Assembly (NCBI RefSeq): GCF_000213175.1
Contig: NW_009799102.1
Span: forward strand, 3,307,058-3,371,057
Direction of reading: 5' to 3'
Length of the DNA: 64,000 nt
DNA from: Neurospora tetrasperma FGSC 2508
Lineage: Eukaryota > Ascomycota > Sordariomycetes > Sordariales > Sordariaceae
Part shown: positions 22,604 to 32,064 of the stretch, in pieces
Layout: each line of letters starts with the position of its first letter
Numbering within the stretch: the first letter of the stretch is position 1
Made by a program: the position numbers and the translations under genes
Notes under the pieces: generated by a model
Database searches by the model: none
Seen by the model: only the letters and a program-made list of their open reading frames with translations
What the model was told of the DNA's origin: nothing

Positions 22604-24058
22604 TCAGAAGCGAGCCTCGACCTTGGTCATGGTATCTTGCAACGCCCACTCGTTCACCTTCTCCCTGCTGCGAACAGCCTTGACCTGCTCCGCCGTAAAG
22701 CCCTTGGCCTCGACCGCCGGGTTATAGCCCAGCTTGTTGAGCTTTCCAACCGTCGCCGAGTCGATAACCGGCGCCTCCTTGCCGTCGGCGCGCTTGTAGA
22801 CGGTGACGACAGCAGCACCACCAAGTCCAAGGTTGTGCTGGAGCGCGTATTTGGTGTGAGACACATTGCGGTTGTTGGCCCATCCTCGGAGGTGCCATAC
22901 CAACTCGGCGCACTGAGCGATACCAGTGGCGCCTAGAGGGTGGCCTTTGGAGATGAGACCGCCACTGGGGTTGACGACGACCTTGCCACCATATGTGATA
23001 TCACCGGCGCGCACAAACTCGTGCGCCTTGCCGGGCTCGGAGAAACCCAGAGCGTCAATCAAGATCATCTCGTTGGCACTGAAGCAGTCGTGAAGTTCGC
23101 ACACAGCAAAGTCACTGGGCTTGACACCGGCCTCCTTCATGGCAACACGCGCAGCGTGCTGGGTCATGTCCCAGCCCATCAAGTCAATGGCGCTCTTTGA
23201 GAACAGGCTGGGCGCATCAGTGGCCAGGCATTGACCGGCAATGAGGATGGCTTGGTCCTTGAGGTGAGGGCGGGCGTCCAGGAACTCCTGGGAAACCAAC
23301 ACTGCTGCCGCGCCGCCATCGGAAGTTGGACAGCACTGAAGCTTCGTCAATGGCTCGTGGACCTTGGGTGACTGCATAATCTGGTCAAGGGTGTATACGT
23401 CCTGGAACTGCGAGTATGGGTTGTTGACGGAGTGGGCGTGATTGATACGAGCGATCTCGGCAAAGTCCTCGGGCTTGGCGCCATACCTATGAGAGAAGGA
23501 ATAAGGTCAGTCATCATGCCATTTTGTGTAACATTACGCTGATATTATATGAGATTTGGCTTACTTCTCCATATACTCTCGGCCGGCATTACCAAACATC
23601 TGAGCGGCACCAGGTGCCTTGGTAACTCCCCTGGTGGTGGCCATCATCTTATATGTCGTTCCGAGAGGGTTCTCTCTGTCGTTGAAATGGCTCTGCAAGC
23701 TACCAGCCTGCATCTTCTCGAAGCCCACTACCAACACACAATCGGCCGCACCACTCGAGATGAAATTACGGCCCATGGCCAGACCTGTAGAGCCAGTCGA
23801 ACAGTTGTTGTTGACGTTGTAGATGGGGATCTGGGTCATGCCGAACTGGTAGAAGACGCGCTGACCACATGTCGAGTCGCCGTAGCAGTAACAGGCGATA
23901 CCCTGCTCAACATCGTCATAGGAGATCTGCGCATCGAGCATTGCCTTGACACCAGCCTCAAAACCAAGCTCGGTATAGTCCACTTTGCCTCTGGGTTTGA
24001 TGAACTTGGTCATGCCCACGCCGAGGACGTAGCATGGCTTCTTCTGCCTGGGGGCCAT
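22604..24058 (-). CDS. SCP2-type thiolase (acetyl-CoA acyltransferase-like)
   Basis: Two exons, 23565-24058 and 22604-23486, with a 78-bp intron (GTAAGC...CATAG) that splits the AAG codon in MEK|YGAKPEDF; 458 residues. It has the thiolase fold with the nucleophilic Cys in NVNNNCSTGSTGLA, the CELHDCFSANE motif, and the catalytic GGLISKGHPLGATG block. These match SCP2-thiolase/SCPx, which cleaves branched 3-oxoacyl-CoAs in peroxisomes. No C-terminal SCP2 lipid-transfer domain is attached. The protein ends in Ala-Arg-Phe, resembling a non-canonical PTS1; peroxisomal location is therefore likely but not certain. It lies 785 bp downstream of a RiPP-like precursor on the same strand; this may be coincidence, because such thiolases are usually housekeeping genes. 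Confidence 0.9.
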
Positions 24059-24842
24059 GGTAAAAAGTCGGTATGGGTATTTTCGAACTGGTGGGTGGGT
24101 TGGATAGTCGGTGATCGACGGGAGCGAGGAGAAGAAGAAGAAGAAGAAGAAAGTCGGAAAACTACAACCTACGACATGAAGTAAGAGGGAATAAGAACTT
24201 TATCGTAACGTCCGTGGTGACGGCAAGGTTCATGCCTTCAAACCGTTAGCATCACTGTTCCCCTGACGGTGACGGGCCCGCTTCCCCACGTTTTCCCCAG
24301 AGCTAAATGCGGGGACGCCCCAGTTACCGAGGCACCTTGCGACGGCGACACGCCAGATCCCTTGCCACCCACCATCGTAACACCACCGCAAAGCAACAAT
24401 TTGGCACCATCCCATCCATCTATCCAATGAAGGGCATACCAGAAACGGAAGGCTTTCATCGTAAGCAGTCGGCATGAAAACTTCGAGGTTCGAGCCGCTT
24501 GTCTTGGCGGACCTCGAGTATCACGACCCCTTCATTGCATTACCGACAGAGACACCTATTCGCAGTTTGGTGATGATAGTTCCAGCTTACAGACATTTCT
24601 GATACAACGAGATTCTCAAGAGTGGCTTTTGAGTAAACGCGAGCAGGAATACTATGGCTGCTTACTGAGCAAATGTCAACGAAATCATATCTGAAATTCA
24701 TCAAGCTAACATCTTATTCAACAACAGGCCTGACTCCTCACCAAGTGGGAAGCCCACTACTCAAGAAACATATAAGACAGAACACAAGAAACCACATTAT
24801 TTCAGGAAACCCTCAGGTGGTCGGCTAGGTGCTTCTGAAAGA
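24059..24842. other. Thiolase promoter / precursor 3' region
   Basis: A 784-bp spacer between two minus-strand genes. It holds the thiolase leader (including a TCTTCTTCTTCTTCTTC-like tract near 24130-24150, read on the minus strand) and the 3' UTR of the repeat-containing precursor. No gene was recognised. Confidence 0.5.
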
Positions 24843-25258
24843 CTAGGCCTCGTCGTCGGCCTTCTTGGTGGTATGGAAAGACCAGGCCTCGTCGTCGGCC
24901 CGTTTGCCATTGTTTTGAGTCCAGGCCTCGTCGTCAGCCCTCTTGGTGCTTTGGAAAGCCCAAGCCTCGTCGTCGGCCCGCTTGCCATTGTTCTGAGTCC
25001 AGGCCTCGTCGTCGGCCCTCTTGGCGCTTTGGAAAGCCCAGGCCTCGTCGTCGGCCCTCTTGCCATTGTTCTGAGTCCACGCCTCGTCGTCGGCCCTCTT
25101 GGTGCTTTGGAAAGCCCAGGCCTCGTCTGACTTGCCTAGTTTTTGTTAGCACCGGTTTTGAATGGTTCATCATTCCGGGAATGCATACCAGGAGTTGGGA
25201 TGGCAATGGCACCAATAGCCAGAAAGGCAATCATGAAGGAGGTCTGAGTGATCTGCAT
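24843..25258 (-). CDS. Secreted Kex2-repeat precursor peptide, candidate dikaritin-type RiPP precursor
   Basis: Two exons, 25189-25258 and 24843-25135, with a 53-bp intron (GTATGC...GCTAAC...CTAG), giving 120 residues. Exon 1 encodes a signal peptide (MQITQTSFMIAFLAIGAIA, then IPTP). Exon 2 is nearly all tandem 13-residue units ending in Lys-Arg: ADDEAWAFQSTKR-type units alternate with ADDEAWTQNNGKR-type units. The first unit is degenerate (GKSDEAWAFQSTKR), one A-type unit has Ala for Thr, the seventh is ADDEAWSFHTTKK, and a partial ADDEA precedes the stop. Signal peptide plus KR-terminated repeats is the architecture of UstA-type precursors, cut by Kex2 in the Golgi. The gene is divergent to a UstYa-type gene, the expected modifying enzyme. 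The cores carry Trp instead of the usual Tyr. It resembles no known pheromone precursor (no Cys). The structure is well supported; the product is inferred. Confidence 0.85.
24846..25134 (-). repeat. 39-bp tandem repeat, about 7.4 units, alternating two types (78-bp higher-order unit)
   Basis: The coding strand repeats GCCGACGACGAGGCCTGG (ADDEAW) every 39 bases. Between them, GCTTTCCAAAGCACCAAGAGG (21 nt; positions 7-13 of the A-type unit) alternates with ACTCAGAACAATGGCAAGAGG-like sequence (B-type unit). Near-identity at the nucleotide level, including silent positions, indicates recent unequal exchange. Because 39 is divisible by three and the unit contains no stop in several frames, other frames and the opposite strand are open too. 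Confidence 0.95.
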
Positions 25259-26126
25259 CTTGAATGACGGGAGAAAGTATCAACGGCGGGTTACTTTTCG
25301 GGGCAAGTTTCTGATTCTGTTTGATGAAACTAACAGTTACAGGACGGGAGGCCTGGTCTATTTATGCTTTCAACTCCAACAAACTAGGTCATTGCTGCCT
25401 AACATCTCACCATCGTTGTCAATACTGTCGGCCTCATTCTTCTTCTCGCGAGATACTCCAAGACGAACACAGAGGGCTCACCTGCACGGGGGCCGACCGA
25501 CGCCCTCGTCACTTCGAAACATGCATTGCTGACCATGCTGCCCCCGAAACGGACATACACATGCAACTTTTCTCAGCTGAATCCATTCATCAGGCACTTT
25601 GGATTGCATCAGATAGGGCTGCGCACACGTCATAGGCACCAAGAGTGCAGGTTTGACCGAAAGAGGAAGCTGCTTTTCGTTTTCTCTGGTCAGCATGTTG
25701 ATGCAAGGCCGATCATACCTTGATCCTCTCTGATAGTTCCCAGAGAGAGAACGGCAAGTGATGTTGAATTTGAATGCGCCGTGTTCCAAGAGGTCTCCTG
25801 GATTACACATCCACGAAGAGTTAAGCACGGCTTCTCTTAGTGTTGGACTAGTCGGGGAAGGATAGTTTGTCCCATCGAGTGCGACATCGGCCGAATATGT
25901 ACCACTGCAACATGGCCCCCTCTCTTAAGTATTGTCTTTCTGACTTGCATCATTTCCATTAAGGGTATATGCAATTACCCCGAGTCATTTGATACTAGCC
26001 CGATTCCGGTCGAGTTGCTTGTTATCCTTCTTACAAACGCGGCATTCTTTTTTTTCTCGATCCTCGGCGAAGCTGCCAAAGCCAATTCTCCTCTCTGTTT
26101 TTTCAACCCTCCCTAAGCTTTTCAAG
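25259..26126. promoter_or_regulatory. Shared bidirectional promoter of the precursor and the UstYa-type gene
   Basis: 868 bp between two divergently transcribed start codons (25258 on the minus strand, 26127 on the plus strand). A head-to-head arrangement suggests coregulation. On the minus strand a TATA-like GCATAAATAG lies at 25358-25367, about 100 bases before the precursor ATG. On the plus strand, a T/C-rich leader (TTCTTTTTTTTCTCGATCC) lies just before 26127. No pathway-specific operator could be identified by eye. Confidence 0.5.
25358..25367 (-). promoter_or_regulatory. TATA-like element of the precursor gene
   Basis: Reads GCATAAATAG on the minus strand, 100-109 bases upstream of the precursor ATG. 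This is a plausible distance for a strongly expressed, regulated fungal gene. Positional inference only. Confidence 0.45.
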
Positions 26127-27392
26127 ATGGACAAGTTCAAGCCCAGCAACTATCTCCCAGTTGATTGTGAAGAATCTTACTCACCAGACCCTGGGTCCGA
26201 CGAGGATGACGAGGAGTGTCGTGAGTTTTCAACCACTTCATCAGCTCGCTGGGCGGGCTCAAAAAGCTCATGGATTCAACGGCACTGGCGCTCTGTTACC
26301 GTCCATGCCTTACTCATAGCGGCAAACTTGTTTCTCTTCATCGCCTACACGAAGGGAGTCATAGTTCCCGTGCGTTACACTGATCCTCAACATGAACCAA
26401 GTGAGTTTTCCCCGTCTTCCTCTTTTGTGCACATCCTGCTGCTTCTTCAAAAGAGGGCGTCTAACTGTCAAAAATCCAGCTCCGTTCCGTTCCGTGGTGA
26501 AGTACGAACAAAGGGCGTTTGATATGGGAGCCATCTATGGCCTGGGCAAAAACAAGTCTTTGAACATGCAAAAGGGTAACATCAACTTCAATGGCCCACC
26601 CAGACCTGAGCTGGAAAATGCTTGGAATGACCTTCTTCGCTGTGAGCTCTTTTTACTCTATAGGTGATGTCAAATACTTGATGATTCTAATAGGCTGAAA
26701 TAGTTCAAAACGTCCGAATCCCCAGAAAGGATATGGGTCAGTTCCAGGACGACGACACTGTCATTCGGTTGACCGACGGGACCTACTACTTCACCGTATC
26801 AGTCTTTCACGGGCTCCACTGCGTTGAGAGAGTCAGAAAATACCTCTACAAGGATCATTACTACCCAGACCTCAGTGAGATGCAAGCCATTGCCCTGCTG
26901 AAGCATACAGAGCATTGCATCGATTACTTCTTGCAGTATCTCCAGTGTAATGCCGACACGACTCTACTTCCTATGGAGTGGACGACTGAGTGAGTCACTG
27001 CCCCTTTGACCGTTTCTCATCCACGATCGAGATCATTACTGACAAGGATATGTCTCCCACCAGAGATCCAAAGCCTGTCTCCCAGGGGTTGGGCAAACAC
27101 ACCTGTGTCAAGTGGGACTCAATTTTCGACTGGATGAAGGAGAACTCTTTTGATCCCTTTGAGCCGGGAATTCTGATGCATCCCATCCTTGGTAAGTTAT
27201 GACACTCAGCCTGATTGATTCCTGATACGCTGCAAACACTAACAGATACAATCGCAAACAGGCGATCCGTACGACCGAAATGCGTCTCACCACCACGTCA
27301 ATGTGGGCCTTACAGAAGCCGGCGGGATTCTGCATCTGAACGAGGATGGGACGGTGAAAGAAGGTAGCAAAAAGGCACATTTGCATTCGTGA
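26127..27392 (+). CDS. DUF3328/UstYa-type oxidase-like membrane protein
   Basis: Five exons, 26127-26400, 26480-26641, 26704-26989, 27064-27191 and 27262-27392, giving 326 residues with all phases consistent. One membrane segment lies at about residues 57-76 (VTVHALLIAANLFLFIAYTK), preceded by an acidic cytosolic tail. The lumenal part contains the two UstYa hallmarks HGLHC (181-185) and HTEHC (213-217), 32 residues apart. It also has the family-typical W-N-D-L-L, VRIPRKDMG and a later HTCVKWDSIFDWMKENSF. UstYa-family proteins catalyse oxidative cyclisation of Kex2-released core peptides in ustiloxin, phomopsin and asperipin pathways. The C-terminal 45 residues (HHH-containing, ending KKAHLHS) extend beyond the usual length. 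It lies head to head with the repeat precursor, the strongest argument that they work together. Confidence 0.9.
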
Positions 27393-29476
27393 GGTATGCA
27401 GATAAGCGAGCAATGAGTATGCACTTGGACGCAACATCATTTATCGTCAACCGTTGTAAGCACGACATAGACCAACCTAGAACTTCTCTTCCAAGTCAAT
27501 CTTATTTCCCATCTTTCTTTCCTTTTTTGAACTGTCACTTTCCTATCCGGGAACGGAGCTGTTATCACATACAGAATCGTCGAGATGTCGTGCCCCCCAA
27601 ACAGTTGACACATGGGCACGGTAACATCGCTCCAAGCCTTTTTTCAACTGCGCCGCCGCCTCGTTCCTTCAAAGTGAAGTGCGGAGTACACGTGCATGAC
27701 AGAAAAAGGAACGGAGATAACGACAACAAACCGCTTGTGGCAAGAATGGCCATGTCAACTGGACTGTCGTGATCAATGCGGTTTGAATCACATACTATTT
27801 ATTGTCCCAATATTGTTACCTACTCCGCACGAAATGTATGCATGCTGGGGTCGGGTGGCCGGATGGTCGTGGTCGGACAGAAGCGAGGATGGACTATCGA
27901 TCTTACAACATGCAGTGTTGCGACCTAAACGGGATGGAGAAGCGAGAAAGGATGCTTCTGGCGAGGATACGGGCGAGGCTGGGCACGGTTCGGCCCGCGG
28001 CGCCATTGTGGAATCGAGAGCTTGGGGATGGGGAGGCTCGTCCCATGGATGTCTTAGAAAAAAAAAGATCAATTCAATCAACATATCCAACGAGATCGTG
28101 GCTGATTGTATGACATTCAGCAAGCAAAGAGGCGTTTAAGACTACAGACATTCCAAGGTCAGCACTTCATGCCCAAATCCGATGGACCAAACCGTCAAAG
28201 CTTCCTGATGCACTTTCGCATCAAACCTATCGTAAAGGGCATGTTATTATTGCGGGAAGAAAAGCGTGCCAGTCCGCTTCCGAATCTAAGTCGATTTGCA
28301 TACGCGTAGGTACGGATTCAGGACAGTGACACCTCCCTCTTGCGGATTGACACAACTAAAGCCCCGGACGTTGGTTCCCTCTAAACCCTTCATCCCGTGG
28401 ACTATCACTGTCCTTTGGTTCTTCGCCGATATCGCAGAAGCTACTACATTCAACTCAAGGGGTTAGACGGTAGTCACTACCACTTCTTACCTCACTATTG
28501 GTGCTTCATGGCCACCCGATAATACCTACCTTACATAACACAACGTCGGGGAGTAACATAGATCACATCATGCTGTCAGCTTTTGTACGATTTGCAATAT
28601 TGCAATACACTAACGCACTCTGTCGAATATTTGCATCCCAGCTCGTCCCCTATCCTCCAACGAGTCCGGAACACACTAGCGATCACGATTGCGCTACTAC
28701 AACATCGTGTTGCTTCATCCTACTTTCGTCAACGCTAACCTGCCTGTTTAAGAAGAGAAGTGTCAGCATCGCAGCCGAAAGATTTCCGTTTGAGATAACG
28801 TTGAGTGGATGTTGAGGCAAACTGCGACTGGTTAGGTAGTCAGTTGCGTGTGTATGGGAACAGGGGATAAGCTGAGGACAGGGAAGTGAAGTCCGTGCCT
28901 GATTGAGCCCACGAAGATAAGTCGACGGTGGAAGTGGACCGAAGAGGTTTGGACAGTTGGTGAAGATGGCGAGTTTTCGGGGTTAGAGACTGTCATCTTG
29001 CGAAGTCTGTGTGTTTTTTTGTGCTATCACATCAACGTGGATGACATGCAGTTTCGTTGCAGGTCGCAATGGCCTTCTTACAATACGCTTTGATGGGAAA
29101 TCATGTTCAGAACACTCGTAATTTGGGTAAGAGCGACCAGGCGAACATTCGTGTGAGAAATACGGGTTGAGTGTCTCACGACAGTGCCACTGGTCCGTGG
29201 CACCGGTCCGTGGCATCAACCGGACAACCGAAGATCTCGGGTTAGTTCCATCTTCACTTCCCCGGGAAAGATAAGGCTACATTTCACTCCCAATGGTCTC
29301 GTCAGGTCCCGCAAGAAGCCACGCCATCTTATTGGCAATCCATTTGTTCAATGGCGATTTCTCACGCTACACGCCAGATCCATCAAAATGCCCTCCGCCC
29401 ATCTCTCTTCATCTACTCATGTCCTACTGTCTACACAAACACCATATCACGTCCTAGAGGGACCCAAACTCAAAAC
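27393..29476. other. Spacer between the two HxxHC-protein genes
   Basis: About 2.1 kb with no recognised gene. It holds the 3' UTR of the UstYa-type gene and the leader of the next gene. Open frames up to 147 codons (27696-28139) have no domain, overlap opposite-strand frames and lack convincing splice partners. An additional short multi-exon gene here cannot be excluded without transcripts. Confidence 0.4.
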
Positions 29477-30376
29477 ATGAGTCAATCCAAAACCCCTTTC
29501 CTCTCGCGGAACTTTGAGAAGGACTACGAAGAAAATGTTGAAACAGAAAGTCATTCAACAACAGACGTCGACCTCGAAGACGCCCTCTCAACCACAACCC
29601 ACAAAAATGCACGCCCACATCGAAGGCCTTCGCCTGCCTTCCTCCGACGTGTTCATTTCCGCTCATGTCCAGATCTAATTCTCTACCTTTTTGCCCTCTG
29701 GGGATTCCTCTCCCTCGTTTTCCAACTAGCCCAACTCTTCTTACCCATAACACCTATATTCCCCTCTTACCATGCCAAAACAACAACATCATCAGCAGGG
29801 GCAAGACCCGGCACATCCAACACAACAAAAGACACAGTAGACGTCTACCGCCCCTCCACCTTCCCCTCCCCCTCTTACGATCTCTGCTCCTGCGGTTCTT
29901 CCATCCGCGAAGCGCAGTCTCTACACTGCGTCTACGACACCATGGCCGCCGCCTGGCTTCCCCCATACTGCCGCGACCCCGAACTAACCACCATATTTGA
30001 CCGTTCCGGCCCGGGAGAAGGCGGAGCATGGTCTTACTACGCCGACCAAAACGGTAGCGTCCGTCTGAGTCCGCACCAAATCTCCCTTTTGGCGGATAAC
30101 CACCAGACAAACGTAAAGGGGGGAAATGTCTTTTGGGCAACGAGAGAATGGCATCTAGCGCATTGTTTGTTTTACTGGCAGAAGCTGGTGCGGATGAGGG
30201 ATACGAATGCTGTCATGGAGAGGAGGTTTGATGGGTGGCGGCATGCGAGGCATTGTTATGGGTTGTTGATGAGGAGGGATCCGCCGGGTAGGGAGACGTT
30301 GTTGGAGGTTGATGTTAGGTTGAGTGGTGGGTTTGAGATGGGAAGAGAGGAGAAGGGGGGACATAAAGGGCATTGA
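29477..30376 (+). CDS. Divergent UstYa-like membrane protein with two HxxHC motifs
   Basis: Single exon, 299 residues, starting at MSQSKTPFLSRNF (ATG at 29477); an in-frame ATG at 29351 exists but lies in leader-like sequence. An N-terminal acidic and then basic cytosolic part precedes one membrane segment at about residues 66-90 (DLILYLFALWGFLSLVFQLA). The exterior part has a Cys-rich block (CSCGSSIREAQSLHCVYDTMAAAW, with PPYCRDPELT after it). Two HxxHC motifs follow, HLAHC (226-230) and HARHC (256-260), 30 residues apart, the spacing seen in UstYa proteins. It belongs to a widespread fungal family related to, but divergent from, DUF3328; the relationship is inferred from topology and motif spacing. 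It may be a second tailoring enzyme, as UstYb is to UstYa, or an unrelated member of the fold. Confidence 0.72.
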   Translation: MSQSKTPFLSRNFEKDYEENVETESHSTTDVDLEDALSTTTHKNARPHRRPSPAFLRRVHFRSCPDLILYLFALWGFLSLVFQLAQLFLPITPIFPSYHAKTTTSSAGARPGTSNTTKDTVDVYRPSTFPSPSYDLCSCGSSIREAQSLHCVYDTMAAAWLPPYCRDPELTTIFDRSGPGEGGAWSYYADQNGSVRLSPHQISLLADNHQTNVKGGNVFWATREWHLAHCLFYWQKLVRMRDTNAVMERRFDGWRHARHCYGLLMRRDPPGRETLLEVDVRLSGGFEMGREEKGGHKGH

Positions 30377-30621
30377 GTTTTAGTTAGTTTGGAATGATGG
30401 AAGATTGTTTGGAGAAACTAAGGTGATGTTAATACATTCGAATATCATATTCCCATTTTTTATGCTGCTGTCGAGAGGCATCATAACTTCTATATAGCTT
30501 GAAGAAACCTCGCAAATCGCCTCCAGCATGTGTTGTGCGTATAGTCCCTGAGTCATCTAAATTCTATTGTAAGATGAAACGTACCGTAGGGATCTCTCGA
30601 ATGAGTAAATGCAGGATTTTC

Positions 30622-32064
30622 TCAAAGTATGAGTTCAGCCGTTCTGAACATCTCAAAAGCAGACAGCCAACCCTGAACAGGATGCTTGTCTCCTTCGAAC
30701 CCAGTCTCCCTCAACTTTGTTATACTTAGTTGCCGATCGAACGTCAGCCAGTAGCCCACGCTGTCCAATTGCCGATGACCAGCTCCAACACCCTTGGTGG
30801 CAGCGTTCTCGCGACCGTGTTGCTTGAAAATGGACCTGTACTTGGTCACATATTCTCCAGGTGGCAAGAGTGAAGTCGATTCTGGAAGCTGGCCAACCCC
30901 CATAGAGTTGTCTGGAGCTGATGCTTTCTCGGCGACCGGCCCAACGCCTACTAGGCCAAACCATTTGGCTAAATGCGGCCAAATCTCGCCATACTTGCAC
31001 GGTGTCTCATTGTCGGCAACGTTGAATAGACGGCCGCCGCCACAAGTTTCGGGATGCAGCGATGCATAGATCATAAAACGCGCAATGGTCGCGCTGGATA
31101 CCGGGGAGAATAACGAGTTGGCACCAGCGGCGTTGCCAGGAAAAGGCACTTCAACGGGACTTGTTGCAGCTTCGGTTGCAAATGGTCCGACACCGTGGTT
31201 ATAGGCATATAGGGATAGATACTGAGCCCAATGGAGGGCTAAGCTGAACTGGGAACCGTTGGGGGTAAACCCAATCTTGATAAATGTCAGTGATGTATGA
31301 AACTCGGGTGCATCCCGAAAGACTCACAATGGCATCAGGGCAGACTTCGCACCATGTCCATGGCTTTCCTTTGCTCGCAGCGCTCAGCAGCTCGCGATAT
31401 GCTGGATATACAACCGTCTTGGCATAGTCGGGTGGCAGGTTCTTGACCATGTCCTCAGTCAACGGAGGGGTAAATGTGCCTCCGGGGGTATATATCCCAT
31501 ATCCCTGATGAAGTCAGCACGTGGTTCATATTATTTCAATACTCCTCCGTACGGTAGTGAACTTACCCGTGTCCCACCAGCAAATGCTACGAATTGCAAG
31601 TTGGGACTGAGAATCGTGTGGGCATCGACAACATTCTGAAACATACGACGGTTGATCGCTACCTCCTCAATGTCGTCCTCGACTGCTTGAAACACTACTT
31701 ATGGTGAGCCTTACTATATGGCAGCGAAGTGTGTGGTGCAAGGGGGAAATGGATGGATGGAGCAAGTACCCAAGTAATAGATATGAGTGACAGATTCGAC
31801 ATCTTTCACCGCCTGCTTTAAGGAATCTGCCAATGTAGCCCCATCACCCTTATGGAGGTCAACACCGGAGAAGAGCTGTAGGTCTGGCTGGTCCGAATCC
31901 GTAGGCCACAAAGACTCGGAAGTATCGAGCGGGCGATTCGTAACAGCGGTGATCTTCGAGAATGAGCCATAACGCGGGTAACCACGCAGGAGCTGGTTAA
32001 CAATTGCCCAACCAATTAGACCAGAGGCGCCGAAAATGATGGCATGATTTGAGCTGTCCGCCAT
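30622..32064 (-). CDS. PRISE-like short-chain dehydrogenase/reductase
   Basis: Four exons, 31770-32064, 31567-31694, 31328-31504 and 30622-31275 (introns 75, 62 and 52 bp), giving 417 residues. The Rossmann motif is HAIIFGASGLIGWAIVNQLL near the N-terminus, followed by KITAVTNRP. Downstream are HIYYLGVFQ, LQFVAFAGGTRGYG, KTVVYPAYRELL, WTWCEVCPDAI and a C-terminal substrate region with GGGRLFNVADNETPCKYGEIWPHLAKWFGL. These fit the PRISE family (progesterone 5-beta-reductase/iridoid synthase-like) of extended SDRs, common as tailoring reductases in fungal secondary metabolism. It is convergent to the HxxHC gene at 29477. The asperipin pathway also uses a reductase after UstYa-type cyclisation, so a role in the putative RiPP cluster is plausible but inferred. 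Confidence 0.88.

Noticed and set aside
24480-24530. tRNA-like segment with GGTTCGAGCC
   Set aside because: Resembles a B box, but no acceptor, D or anticodon stem can be built around it.
24797-25066. Minus-strand frame with repeats of the GPTTRPGLSKAPR type, and a plus-strand frame over the same DNA
   Set aside because: Both are shadows of the 39-bp repeat. They lack a signal peptide, a spliced start and dibasic sites; the KR-containing frame explains all features.
24843-25258. Alpha-factor-like mating pheromone precursor
   Set aside because: The units have no Cys and no similarity to the Cys-containing repeat of Sordariales peptide pheromones, and the neighbour is a UstYa-type gene. Still a formal alternative for any Kex2-repeat protein.
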